Assembly: GCF_027257155.1 (NCBI RefSeq) | Contig: NZ_JAPWDU010000005.1 | Coordinates: forward strand, 310,001-374,000 | DNA from: Cerasicoccus sp. TK19100 | GTDB lineage: Bacteria; Verrucomicrobiota; Verrucomicrobiia; Opitutales; Cerasicoccaceae | DNA length: 64,000 nt | Direction of reading: 5' to 3' | Shown: positions 35,709 to 44,364 of the stretch, one piece after another | Position numbering within the stretch: position 1 is the stretch's first letter | Layout of the letters: every line of letters begins with the position of its first letter | The notes under the pieces: model-generated | Databases searched by the model: none | What the model saw: only the letters and a program-made list of their open reading frames with translations | Told to the model about the DNA's origin: nothing | Position numbers and translations under genes: made by a program

Positions 35709-38477
35709 ATGAGCATATTATCCAAAATCCTACCCCAAGGGTTTAATCAATTTTGTATGGCTGCTTTAGTCATTGCCTCATCCTCAGTCGCTTTGGGGAA
35801 TTCACTTAAGGAGCCGCCCACGGTGCAAGTTGTGATCAAGCCTGGAATGATTCAGGCCGAAATCCAGCCGACGAATTTGTTCGACGAACAGTCGGTCGGC
35901 AAAAACCCGTTGATGAGCTCCGCGAACACCATGTGGAAAGGCCCATCGGAGTTCGTTATCGATCTCGGAAAGGAACGCCATATTGGTAAGATCATGTTCT
36001 GGGATTTGAATGGCCACGCCGATGTATTTGTCTCGGCCGGTACACCCGGTAACTGGCAGGAGATCGTCCAGGAAGACGGCGTGGGCATGAAGATTTGGAA
36101 GGTGCATGACGGCCTGGATGTTAAGGCGCGCTACCTGCAGGTGATGGCACCAAGCCCGGCGGGTTCCTATGGCGAAATGCTGGTCTTTGAATACACACCG
36201 GAGGGCTCGGCGCAGGTAATGGAGGAGCGTCGCCAAGCCGAGCTGCTGGCACAGCGCGTTGCTCGGGCCAAAGAAGAGATCGGCAAGCGTCCGCTGGTGG
36301 AGTCGGGCACGTTGTTTGGCAAGCTGCCGTTGGTAGATGAAATCCTGACCGGCGAAACGCCGCCAGAGACTTTTAAGGAAATGCCGAAGGGTGTCTCGAG
36401 GGTGGAAAACATTCTGGGCCAGAAGGCGCGTGTACTGCCTAATGAGGGCGAGGAAGCGAAATATTTTGCCTATCGAATGGGTGAAGGCCACTACATCGAG
36501 CCTGGCAAAGCATACCTGCTGACCGTGGATTTCCCTGACGACAAGCCGCGTACGTTTTACGTGACTAATCGTGGCGCTGAGATGACGCGCGGCATCCAAA
36601 CTGGCCAAGCTCTCGGCGACGTTATTTTCACCTACACGAACACGAACCTTGAGTCGTTGGACATTCCACAGACGCAGGAATACATGACGTTTCAGCAGCT
36701 CTTTTGGCTGAACGACCGCTTCGACGAATTGAAGCAAAACCGCACGCCGGAAGAGCGTAAATTTTCGCCCATCGGTGGCTTTTTTGTGATAATTGGTCAG
36801 GCTGGTGAGAAGCAGGCCCCGCTCTCACATGGTGCGGCCGTTTCGCGGATTCGTTTGTTTGAGGTGCCGGATCCGCAAAAATTTAATGCCGAGCTGCGAC
36901 TGCCCGAGGGCCTGCCTCACCGCCATCTATTCTACCGTGAAGAAATGGCAGACCTGGTCATTAACTCGGTTAAAGAAAACGAACGTATGGTCAGCAACCC
37001 GACCGATTGGTATGTATACCACATGCGGCTGATGCAGTTTCTCGGTATGAATACTTTTGCCAAGGACTTGCTCGAGTTCGGCCACCCGCAGCATTGGGAT
37101 GTCGAGAACCCGTCTTGGTATAACAGCCACAAGTTCCCCAATGTGTGGGGCGAAATTGTTGACGAGGCCACCAAGCACGGGCTGAGTCTGCTGCCGTACT
37201 ATGAGTATGCGGGTAGCACGGGTCGCCAAGGCCGTGGCCAGCTCGGCAAGCTGGAAAAGCGCGTCATGCCGTTGAGCGACGAATACTACACGCACGTGCG
37301 CTGGGCAGAGAAAAACCAAGTGGACATCACCGATCCAGACACGCTTACGGAGTTCAAGCGCGTGCTCGATCTAACCATTATAAAATACAAGGATAAGGGC
37401 GAGATTCTGGGCGCGTGGATTCGCTCCCGCACTTCGCAAATGCCGATGAGTTTTTCGGAATACACCTTGGCTCGGTTCGCGGAAGAGACTGGCTGCAAGC
37501 CAATGGTGCGTGAGGATGTCGAGGCTGACAAAGCCTTGCTCGAGGACTACTACGAGTGGTGGTTCGGTAAGCGCAAAGACTTCCTCAATGCAATCTATGA
37601 ATACTTGAAGGAAAATGGCGTGGGCGAAGACGGCGACCCGGTGGTTATCTTTATGCCGGTTCATCAGGAGCCCGTGCCCAAGCTACCCATTCCTGGTGCG
37701 AAGAAATCCATCGTTACTGATAAAAAGGAGCAGTGGGAAGATATCGTAAAGTCGCGCGAGGATTATTCACACTTACTTGTGCTTTCGGAAGATGAAGTGC
37801 TGGATAAGCAAATGTATCTCACCGGTATTACTTCGCCGTTGCCAACATGGAGTGCATGGGAGTGGCACCACGCGACTCCGCAGGCCGATCCGCAGCGCTA
37901 CAAGGACTCTGACGGCATCATGCTCGCCTATCCTTTCAACCGCAAATACACGGTAACTGATCCCAAAGCGATGGAGGCTTATCGGACCAAAGCCGGTTTG
38001 GCGATGGTGCGCCATTTCCCGCTGAATGAAGACACAATGGAGGGCATCACCGGTTACTTTGTTACCGATTTTGAACGCGTTGGCCCGTATGTAATGCTAC
38101 CAGAGGCGCTGGCCGTAGCGAACGGCGATCCGTGGTATATTGGCTATACCAGTGGCTACATCTTTAATCGTGGATTCCCGGAATACGTGCGCCGCTTTAA
38201 CGCCAATTACCTGGCACTGCCAGCGCTGCCGAGCGAAGTCTTTGATGATGCGACCAAGGAAGAAGGCGTCGTGGTGCGGACGATTCGCACGTCGGGACAA
38301 GGCACCTATGTGGCCATCGTCAATACCGGCTTGGAGTCTTTGAAAGACGTCCGCATCGAGATGCCAAAGTCCGGCGATGTTTATGCCGCAGTTTCGGGCA
38401 ATCTTATCGTCTCAGGGGCGAATTCAATCCGAGTGGATTTGGACCCAGCTGAGCTGAAGACGGTCCTCGTCCGCTAG
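35709..38477 (+). CDS. Secreted protein of an unrecognised family with discoidin-like extension, paralogue of the 5863 gene
   Basis: 922 residues with a signal peptide (about 1-30, ending VALG). An N-terminal discoidin-like domain covers about 60-160 (PSEFVIDLGKERHIGKIMFWD, RYLQVMAPS), followed by a short helical linker. From about 205 to the end it aligns by eye with the 755-residue product at 5863: RHLFYREEMAD, FLGMNTFAKDLLEFG, LLPYYEYAGS, GAWIRSRTSQMP, EWWFGKRKDFL, VRHFPLNED, ERVGPYVMLPE and YVRRFNANYLALPALPS. A glycosidase role is inferred from domain company and context only. A terminator follows directly. Confidence 0.7.
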   Translation: MSILSKILPQGFNQFCMAALVIASSSVALGNSLKEPPTVQVVIKPGMIQAEIQPTNLFDEQSVGKNPLMSSANTMWKGPSEFVIDLGKERHIGKIMFWDLNGHADVFVSAGTPGNWQEIVQEDGVGMKIWKVHDGLDVKARYLQVMAPSPAGSYGEMLVFEYTPEGSAQVMEERRQAELLAQRVARAKEEIGKRPLVESGTLFGKLPLVDEILTGETPPETFKEMPKGVSRVENILGQKARVLPNEGEEAKYFAYRMGEGHYIEPGKAYLLTVDFPDDKPRTFYVTNRGAEMTRGIQTGQALGDVIFTYTNTNLESLDIPQTQEYMTFQQLFWLNDRFDELKQNRTPEERKFSPIGGFFVIIGQAGEKQAPLSHGAAVSRIRLFEVPDPQKFNAELRLPEGLPHRHLFYREEMADLVINSVKENERMVSNPTDWYVYHMRLMQFLGMNTFAKDLLEFGHPQHWDVENPSWYNSHKFPNVWGEIVDEATKHGLSLLPYYEYAGSTGRQGRGQLGKLEKRVMPLSDEYYTHVRWAEKNQVDITDPDTLTEFKRVLDLTIIKYKDKGEILGAWIRSRTSQMPMSFSEYTLARFAEETGCKPMVREDVEADKALLEDYYEWWFGKRKDFLNAIYEYLKENGVGEDGDPVVIFMPVHQEPVPKLPIPGAKKSIVTDKKEQWEDIVKSREDYSHLLVLSEDEVLDKQMYLTGITSPLPTWSAWEWHHATPQADPQRYKDSDGIMLAYPFNRKYTVTDPKAMEAYRTKAGLAMVRHFPLNEDTMEGITGYFVTDFERVGPYVMLPEALAVANGDPWYIGYTSGYIFNRGFPEYVRRFNANYLALPALPSEVFDDATKEEGVVVRTIRTSGQGTYVAIVNTGLESLKDVRIEMPKSGDVYAAVSGNLIVSGANSIRVDLDPAELKTVLVR

Positions 38478-38501
38478 ATTTGTAAATCAAGTATTATGGG
38501 G

Positions 38502-38540
38502 TAAGGGCCTCGCTTTGCATTGCAGAGCGGGGCCCTTATT
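38502..38540. terminator. Bidirectional intrinsic terminator
   Basis: A 17-base stem (38503-38519 with 38521-38537) containing G-U pairs, AAGGGCC at its base, followed by TTATT. It lies between the convergent genes ending at 38477 (+) and 38568 (-). Confidence 0.8.
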
Positions 38541-38567
38541 CAAAGCCTACTTTGTGCTAATAGTGAA

Positions 38568-39314
38568 CTAGGAAGCCCTTTGCATAATCGGTAACGAGCC
38601 GGGGAACCCGCGCTCCGCGGCCTCATCGAGCATGGTCTTGGTCGCGGTGGCACCGATGCGCGTTACGCCAATCTCGCGTACGGCGAGGAGGTCGTCCAGC
38701 GTGCGCACGCCGCCAGCGGCCTTGATCTGAATATGGTCGGCGGTGTGCTTACGCATCAGCTTCAGGTGTTCCATCGTCGCTCCTTGGTAGCTGTATTTAC
38801 CATCGTCGCCCTTCACGAAACCATAGCCTGAGGAAGTCTTCACAAAGGCCACATCGACCTCATTGCAAATTTCGCAGAGGCGGATGATTTCATCGTTGGT
38901 CAGAAAGTCGTTTTCAAAAATCACTTTCAAGATCGAGCCCGCAGCGACTACGGCTTGGTTGATCAAGTCGATCTCGCGTTGAACGTAGGCCCAGTCACCG
39001 CCCTTCACTTTGCCGTTGTTGACGACCATGTCGATTTCCTTGGCACCGGCGAGCGCGGCAGATTCCGCTTCGATCACCTTGATGCCGGTCGTACTGTTGC
39101 CGTGAGGGAAGCCGATGACGGCGCAGGCCATCACGTCGGTGCCTGCAAAAATATCCAGTGCCTGTCGGATCGAGTAGGGCTTCACGCAAGCGGTCGCCAC
39201 ATTGTAATCGCGGGAGAGTTCGCAGCCTGCCTGTACGTCGGCATCGGTCATGGTCGGATGCAACAGGGAGTGGTCAATCATCTTGGCCAGTTCGTTTAGT
39301 GTCGGTTGGGACAT
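38568..39314 (-). CDS. deoC: Deoxyribose-phosphate aldolase
   Basis: 248 residues from the ATG at 39314, matching DeoC length; an upstream in-frame ATG (39374) would run into the preceding gene and adds 20 unrelated residues. IDHSLLHPTMT, the Schiff-base lysine in VAFVKTSSGYG, and the second lysine in IKAAGGVRTLDD are diagnostic. The enzyme splits 2-deoxyribose 5-phosphate into acetaldehyde and glyceraldehyde 3-phosphate in the cytoplasm. It sits 31 bases after a GntR gene, so it is probably induced by a nucleoside or sugar signal. With the neighbouring isomerase it might serve deoxysugar breakdown. Confidence 0.95.
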   Translation of the reverse strand: MSQPTLNELAKMIDHSLLHPTMTDADVQAGCELSRDYNVATACVKPYSIRQALDIFAGTDVMACAVIGFPHGNSTTGIKVIEAESAALAGAKEIDMVVNNGKVKGGDWAYVQREIDLINQAVVAAGSILKVIFENDFLTNDEIIRLCEICNEVDVAFVKTSSGYGFVKGDDGKYSYQGATMEHLKLMRKHTADHIQIKAAGGVRTLDDLLAVREIGVTRIGATATKTMLDEAAERGFPGSLPIMQRAS

Positions 39315-39345
39315 GGTATGTTTGGAGGGGTGGTGTGGGTTAAAA

Positions 39346-40110
39346 TTAGCGGGATAGCTGATCCTGGAAATCATCCCGCAGGCGCAGTGTCAGACGGGGA
39401 AATGTCGCGACATTATCAGACGCGTGATATACCTCGAAACATGCACCATGGTAATGCAGATGCTGAATCCAAAGGGGGACGTCATCCGCGTCATAAGCAG
39501 CACCATTGAGGCAAAGTGTAGGGCCGAGTATGCCGGACTTCTTCGGGGCCATCGCGGCGCGCAAGGTGGCGTCCTCCCGAGCGGCATGTAGGCTGTAACG
39601 CTCGCGACAGACTGCATAAAATGACGCCGCGAGATCCTTGGCTTTGAGCCTCGGGTAAAGCTTGCCCGGGAGCCAGCGCTCCTCGTGGATGACGACTACG
39701 CCATTGAGCAAGCGCTGTCGTTCCAGAAAAATGACGCGTTCGTTGGCCTTTACCTGAAGAGAATCGCGGACTGCTCCGGATACATCAGCGGGGGAGTCAA
39801 ATGCAACGACTTCGGTCGATGGGCTAAGCCCGTTGGCGCGCGCAAAATCCGTAAAACTGTCCATTTGGCGCAGCTTGGAAAAAAGGGTCGGGCGCTCGGC
39901 GACGAAGCAGCCAGCACCGCGCCGGATTTCCAACCAGCCCTCGCTAACGAGCTTGGATAAAACCTTGTTCGCCGTTGCTCTGCTAACGCCATGTTCAACT
40001 GATAATTCGCGCTCCGAGGGAAAGCGATCGCCAACCGACCATTGTCCTTCGGCCAACTGCTGCTGGCAGAGTTCAATCAACTGAACGTAAACGTTTCGCG
40101 TTTCAATCAT
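39346..40110 (-). CDS. GntR family transcriptional regulator, HutC-type
   Basis: 254 residues from the ATG at 40110; a GTG at 40140 would place ten extra residues before the fold. The winged helix reads QLIELCQQQLAEGQWSVGDRFPSERELSVEHGVSRATANKVLSKLVSEGWL, with the signature SERELSVEHGVSRATANK. The C-terminal half resembles the UTRA ligand-binding domain (VIFLERQRLLNGVVVIHEERWLP). It lies upstream of deoC in the same direction and is probably its regulator. An exact inverted repeat just upstream of the start suits autoregulation. Confidence 0.92.
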   Translation of the reverse strand: MIETRNVYVQLIELCQQQLAEGQWSVGDRFPSERELSVEHGVSRATANKVLSKLVSEGWLEIRRGAGCFVAERPTLFSKLRQMDSFTDFARANGLSPSTEVVAFDSPADVSGAVRDSLQVKANERVIFLERQRLLNGVVVIHEERWLPGKLYPRLKAKDLAASFYAVCRERYSLHAAREDATLRAAMAPKKSGILGPTLCLNGAAYDADDVPLWIQHLHYHGACFEVYHASDNVATFPRLTLRLRDDFQDQLSR

Positions 40111-40120
40111 GTTTGGTAAA

Positions 40121-40140
40121 GTGGCTAGTGGCCTAGCCAC
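40121..40140. promoter_or_regulatory. Inverted repeat GTGGCTAG-TGGC-CTAGCCAC, candidate GntR operator
   Basis: Perfect 8-base arms 10 bases before the GntR ATG. Palindromes with GT...AC ends are usual for GntR-family operators. The position would give repression of the GntR-deoC operon by its own first product. Confidence 0.6.
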
Positions 40141-40150
40141 ATGTCAACGC

Positions 40151-40182
40151 AAAAAAATGACGGCTTCGTTGCCGAAGCCGCC
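40151..40182 (-). terminator. Intrinsic terminator of the 837-residue protein gene
   Basis: On the minus strand, a 10-base stem GGCGGCTTCG-GCAA-CGAAGCCGTC is followed by ATTTTTTT. It lies 10 bases after the stop of the 40193 gene and separates it from the GntR-deoC operon. Confidence 0.92.
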
Positions 40183-40192
40183 ATGGTGGAAA

Positions 40193-42706
40193 TTACCACT
40201 CGAAAAGAATGGAGCCACTTACGCCGGACACGGTGATGGCATCTCCGTAGGGTGTGGATACAATCTCTGGCTCGATGAACTCGCCAACGAAGTAGGGGAA
40301 GACCGGATCGAGCAGGATACGGATTTTATCCGTGTGGCCAGGCTCAACCAGGAAGCTGAGCGTCGCCTCCTCACAGCCGGAAATCACCATGCGCCGATGC
40401 ACGCCATGCATTAGCTGCGGTACCTCTAGGCACTTGATGACACCGAATTCCACATCGGCGAACACGCGAACTTCGCTGGTCCAGGCAATCTCACCGGTTA
40501 TCTCGGCCAGACCTTCAGCGATGACCGTCGTTTGGTTCATACGCAGTGGTGCACCAAGCGGATGGCGCACGGAAAGCATGGCGTTTTCATCGCGGCTATG
40601 GCCGGAGAGGATAAACGCATTCTTCCAACGGTGAACGGTCAGGTAAGGAGGGCGTGTTTCGTTGAGCGTTTCGTCGCTGTCGATCAGCCAACCGAATGCG
40701 CCGAGGCAATTGCGCAGCAAGCGTCCGGTAGGGTAAAACATCGCTCGATCCATGGGCTTGAGGATAGGCCCCTTGATTGGGCGTGGCTTATCAGGATTAT
40801 ATTCACCTGTGCTAAGTGAGGCGCGGGTCCACGCGATAACCCCGCCGTCGGTCTCTGCAATGACCATGGCAGCACGGCTGGCTTTGCCTTGGGTAGCTTC
40901 GGCGGCGTCGACATCTGCTTTGCCGCGCAAAGTTTCCGTCCAAGGGCCACCGGAAAGGAACGTTGTGTGCCGGATGATGTTGCCACCCTCGGCGGGTTCC
41001 ATGGGCGAACTTTGCAATACAAAGTCACCTTCCAGCGGTTCGCTTAGTTCCAGGTCGAGCAGTTCCAGAAATGCGCTGCCGGGCAGCACCGGACCATAGA
41101 GCTGCATGTCTATGCCGTCGCTCAGCAGCTTGATCAAATCATCTTCCAGCTTTGATCCGGGCTGTGGAACCGGTGTTACCAGAATTGCGTCTTGTTGTCC
41201 GCTGGCGGTCAGGGCGGCGGTTAATTCTTTGGCGTCGACCACGGTGTTGAGCGGAAGGCCTTCATTGATGGCTACGCCGATGTAGGCATCCGCATGGAGT
41301 GTGATGTCCGGACGGGTTTTTGCGATTTCGTGGAAATCGTCAAAGGGGTATACCCACAAGAACGGTGCTGGTGCATCGGGTGCTTTTTCGCGCGCTTTCA
41401 GGATGAATGCGGTTACTTCATTGGGTACCGAGAGTGGCATATGGCCGTGTGAGTCATCAATGGTGAGCAGCGCCAGATCACGCGGAATTTCCACCTTGCC
41501 GTCTGCTGTGAGTCGGCTCACCGAAACTGGCAAAAAGATGTCATGTGGCTGGCGTGAATAGCGGTCGAGCCATGGGCTGTTGAGCCACCACGGGTCGTGG
41601 ATATAAAAGCGGAAGCGAAAGGTATCACCCGGGTGGCGCGCGACATGGCTCATCCACCCGGAAAGCTCCAAGCCGAAGTCACCATCGAGCGCGGCCCAAG
41701 GGGAATTGACCGGCGCATCAAGCCCGAAGTCGCCTTCAAAAATGTGCTTTAGTGGGGAGGCGTCGGAGCCCAAATCGATCCCCGTGGCGAGGTTTGTGCC
41801 GCGCGTGCGGATGTGGTACTTCTTGGGGAAAACTTCGCGCAGGTCTTTCCAGAATTGGAGCACGCGCTGTTGTATACCATCGTGCCGATCAGCGTGGTAT
41901 TCGGCACCGTCAAAGACTTCGCCAACGAGGGCCCAGGGCTCTAGGGAAAAGCCGAAGCCATTGGAGAACCACAGGAAGTCGAAGCCCATATCCTCGAAAA
42001 ATTGGTTGGCCTGCTTACCTAGAAATGTGCCAATCCGCGTGCCTTGTGGAATGCCCTTAGGGAAGGCGGCGTAAGCGCGGTCGTCGGCGTCGAGCACGGC
42101 TTCGCAGGAAATAAACTCGTCCTTGAAAACGGGGCCATCCCCCAGGATCTCGCGGTGCCATTCAAACTTGAAACGGGACTTGGCAAACTCCGGTCCAATG
42201 TCGAAGGTCTCACCGACATAGATGGGTTTGCCGGTCATTTCGCGGCCGATGCGCTTTAGGTCCGCGACCAGTCCGCGTAGCCACTCAAAGGTGAAAGTGG
42301 CGGGATCTTCGCGGTAAAGATACGAACGCGCATGAATGCCGATGCGGTCTGGATCTCCGGCAAAAACATTGCCGCCAATGCCAGCGTGATCCGGGTCTTT
42401 TTTGGCGTTGTCTGCCTCGACCATTTCGAAGCCCCGGTGCCGGTTGGGCGCGCCATGATATTTGGCCCATTCGAACTCGTCTTCTAGCTTGCCACTGTAT
42501 TCGAGGATCTCCGAGCCTTCGGCAATCCATAGCATGATGGAGATGCTCTCGGCGTGGCGGGTGAGCGCTGCCCATTGGATGAAAATTTCTCGGATGACGC
42601 CTTCACGCGTTTCAGTCGAATTGTCGACGAATGGCTTGAGAGACATCTCCAACTGGATGTCGCGCCAGTGGTAGCCGTCGGGATAGGGGAATGGTTGGTG
42701 GGACAT
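40193..42706 (-). CDS. Large cytoplasmic protein of unknown function
   Basis: 837 residues, no signal peptide or membrane segment. I do not recognise the family. The N-terminal about 480 residues contain barrel-like alternation with acidic motifs (IYVGETFDIGPEF, DLGSDASPLKHIFEGDFGLD, HDPWWLNSPWLDRYSRQPHDIF, FLWVYPFDDFHEIA). The C-terminal about 350 residues look like beta-sandwich domains (AFILSGHSRDENAMLSVRHPLG). This suggests a carbohydrate-active enzyme, but no catalytic signature can be named. The transcript ends at its own terminator, and a long inverted repeat precedes the gene. Upstream in the same direction is the fucose-isomerase-like gene. Confidence 0.75.
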   Translation of the reverse strand: MSHQPFPYPDGYHWRDIQLEMSLKPFVDNSTETREGVIREIFIQWAALTRHAESISIMLWIAEGSEILEYSGKLEDEFEWAKYHGAPNRHRGFEMVEADNAKKDPDHAGIGGNVFAGDPDRIGIHARSYLYREDPATFTFEWLRGLVADLKRIGREMTGKPIYVGETFDIGPEFAKSRFKFEWHREILGDGPVFKDEFISCEAVLDADDRAYAAFPKGIPQGTRIGTFLGKQANQFFEDMGFDFLWFSNGFGFSLEPWALVGEVFDGAEYHADRHDGIQQRVLQFWKDLREVFPKKYHIRTRGTNLATGIDLGSDASPLKHIFEGDFGLDAPVNSPWAALDGDFGLELSGWMSHVARHPGDTFRFRFYIHDPWWLNSPWLDRYSRQPHDIFLPVSVSRLTADGKVEIPRDLALLTIDDSHGHMPLSVPNEVTAFILKAREKAPDAPAPFLWVYPFDDFHEIAKTRPDITLHADAYIGVAINEGLPLNTVVDAKELTAALTASGQQDAILVTPVPQPGSKLEDDLIKLLSDGIDMQLYGPVLPGSAFLELLDLELSEPLEGDFVLQSSPMEPAEGGNIIRHTTFLSGGPWTETLRGKADVDAAEATQGKASRAAMVIAETDGGVIAWTRASLSTGEYNPDKPRPIKGPILKPMDRAMFYPTGRLLRNCLGAFGWLIDSDETLNETRPPYLTVHRWKNAFILSGHSRDENAMLSVRHPLGAPLRMNQTTVIAEGLAEITGEIAWTSEVRVFADVEFGVIKCLEVPQLMHGVHRRMVISGCEEATLSFLVEPGHTDKIRILLDPVFPYFVGEFIEPEIVSTPYGDAITVSGVSGSILFEW

Positions 42707-42753
42707 ATGCTTTGCCTTAGAAAGTTACTTTGCGGTAGCGAGCTGGTGGATTC

Positions 42754-42833
42754 GGTAGCGCGGATCGTCTCGATCCGCATTACGTTGGATGGCTAATTGA
42801 TTGAAACTGCGGATCGAGGCGATCCGCGCTACC
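42754..42833. repeat. REP-like 26-base inverted repeat
   Basis: Arms 42754-42779 and 42808-42833 are complementary at 25 of 26 positions around a 28-base spacer. Each arm contains its own small palindrome (GCGGATCG...CGATCCGC), as in bacterial REP/BIME elements. A T7 run follows the right arm. Located between the terminator of the upstream isomerase-like gene and the promoter of the 837-residue protein. Confidence 0.7.
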
Positions 42834-42853
42834 TTTTTTTAAAAGTCGTATTC

Positions 42854-42888
42854 AAAAAGAAGCGCGCAGCCGATGTCGACTGCGCGCT
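42854..42888 (-). terminator. Intrinsic terminator of the isomerase-like gene
   Basis: On the minus strand AGCGCGCAG pairs with CTGCGCGCT (42861-42869 and 42880-42888) and is followed by TCTTTTTG. It lies 8 bases after the stop at 42897. Confidence 0.88.
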
Positions 42889-42896
42889 GAAAAGTC

Positions 42897-44351
42897 CTAA
42901 GCCTTGCGGACGACGACGGCTTCGATGCCGAGTGTTTTGGCCAGCAGGACGAGGGTGTTGGCATGGTGGCCAATACCGAGCGCGAAGTGGTGCGTGGGGC
43001 CTTCCATCACCCAGTCGATCAGGAACTGGCGGACGTTTTCGCCAAAACGGCCATGGGTGTTCGTGTTGCCGGTGGGGGGAATTGGACGGTTTTCGGACTC
43101 ACCTTCGGCGATGACGAATTTAAAAGTGCCGTCGGCTTTCTGACCAATGCTCATCATGGTGATCGGGCCTTCCTTGATCTGGAATTCCACGCCGGCACCG
43201 CTGCCAGGCTTGCCATGGTATTTCTTCAAGCTGCGCAGCACGGGTTTGCCCTCGGCGATGTTAATGTGGTGCGGGCCATCGTGGCCGACGAGTACGGTGT
43301 CCTGCTCGAAGTCGACAGGGTGGAACTCGGCAAAGCTGCCGCCTATGTCCAGGCGGTCAAAGATCAGCATGGCGATGCAGTTCTTGATATCGAACTCGCC
43401 GCACATCGGGAAGCCTGCGCCTTGAAGCAAAGAGTTGCCGACAATGAGATTCGTGACCATGCGGCGGAGGTCGGAACCGGCTTCGCCTTCGTAATAATAA
43501 GCCAGGCCGGTGAGGTCATACTCCTCAATGAGCCCATCGAGCGCGACGGCGCATTTGGCGGCTTCGTGGAGGTCGGCATCGGTGAGCTTTTCGGTCAATG
43601 GGTCACTCTTGGGATCGGGCGTGTCGAAGAAGCCAAGGATCACTTTCTTCTTCGCTGCGATTTTGGCGTCATCGGCGGCCTTGTAGTGTTTGTAAAGGTC
43701 GTGTGGCTCGATCAGCGGCACGTGGCAGCCGAATGCGGAGGTGATGGCGGTGGGGTCGGCATGCATGTCGAGCATGGACTCCAACACGTGGCCCATCAGG
43801 CCGACGCGGCCCTTGCGCAAGTCGTGGCGCGCTTTGGCGATGCCGCACCAGCGGGCCAGTTCCGCATCGACGATTGGGTCATCATTTTCGTGGCCGAGAA
43901 TGACATAAGGGACGGGTTTGCCGAAGCGAACGGCGACGCCGGTAAACTCCGGCACCGAGCAATAGTCGTCATTGCAAAGCTGCATGTAGGTGGTGCCGTT
44001 GGGGTAGTCCATGGCGGACATCGGTTGTATGGCCACAAGGACGATCGGGCAGTCGATTTCGCGCACTATGCAGCCGAAGGTCGATGAGGTCGCGTAGGTA
44101 ACCATGTCGACAAAGAGCACGTCGAGGTCAGCGGCCTTGAGCTTTGGCACGGCGGCGTAGGAAGTCTTGGCGTTATCGACAAGACCGAAGTCTTCCACTT
44201 CGACGCCGTTGCGTTGCAGACGCTGGACAAGCACGTCCTGCTTGCGGCGCATTTCGTCAAGCAGGCCATCGAACTGAGGCCAGTAGGTGTGGTGGCCGAC
44301 GCCGATGACGCCGACTTTTGCGGTGAGGGGTTTGATGCGTTGGATGCTCAT
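42897..44351 (-). CDS. L-fucose/L-arabinose isomerase family protein
   Basis: 484 residues from the ATG at 44351, where the fold begins (KVGVIGVGHHTYWPQFDGL). The frame is open further upstream but inside the IclR gene. DVLFVDMVTYATSST, PIVLVAIQP, LMGHVLESMLDMHADPT and the late HPVDFEQDTVLVGHDGPHH fit the FucI/AraA superfamily, which interconverts aldoses and ketoses using Mn2+ (candidate ligands Glu of YYYEGEAGSD, the Asp and His of VGHDGPHH). It starts 13 bases after the IclR stop, so both are one operon. Sugar identity is open: fucose, arabinose or a related deoxysugar. Confidence 0.82.
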   Translation of the reverse strand: MSIQRIKPLTAKVGVIGVGHHTYWPQFDGLLDEMRRKQDVLVQRLQRNGVEVEDFGLVDNAKTSYAAVPKLKAADLDVLFVDMVTYATSSTFGCIVREIDCPIVLVAIQPMSAMDYPNGTTYMQLCNDDYCSVPEFTGVAVRFGKPVPYVILGHENDDPIVDAELARWCGIAKARHDLRKGRVGLMGHVLESMLDMHADPTAITSAFGCHVPLIEPHDLYKHYKAADDAKIAAKKKVILGFFDTPDPKSDPLTEKLTDADLHEAAKCAVALDGLIEEYDLTGLAYYYEGEAGSDLRRMVTNLIVGNSLLQGAGFPMCGEFDIKNCIAMLIFDRLDIGGSFAEFHPVDFEQDTVLVGHDGPHHINIAEGKPVLRSLKKYHGKPGSGAGVEFQIKEGPITMMSIGQKADGTFKFVIAEGESENRPIPPTGNTNTHGRFGENVRQFLIDWVMEGPTHHFALGIGHHANTLVLLAKTLGIEAVVVRKA

Positions 44352-44364
44352 ATTGGATTGGGTA

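Noticed and set aside
35802-36737. 311-codon open frame on the minus strand
   Set aside because: Antisense to the secreted protein at 35709, whose blocks are shared with a paralogue; the antisense product shows no recognisable features.
40087-40098. TAAACGTTTCG as another AACGTT element
   Set aside because: It lies inside the GntR coding region, lacks the following ACTT, and encodes conserved-looking N-terminal residues.
42963-44087. 374-codon open frame on the plus strand
   Set aside because: It lies antisense to the isomerase-like gene, has low-complexity Val/Gly/Asp-rich composition and no family motif; the minus-strand frame has clear homology features.
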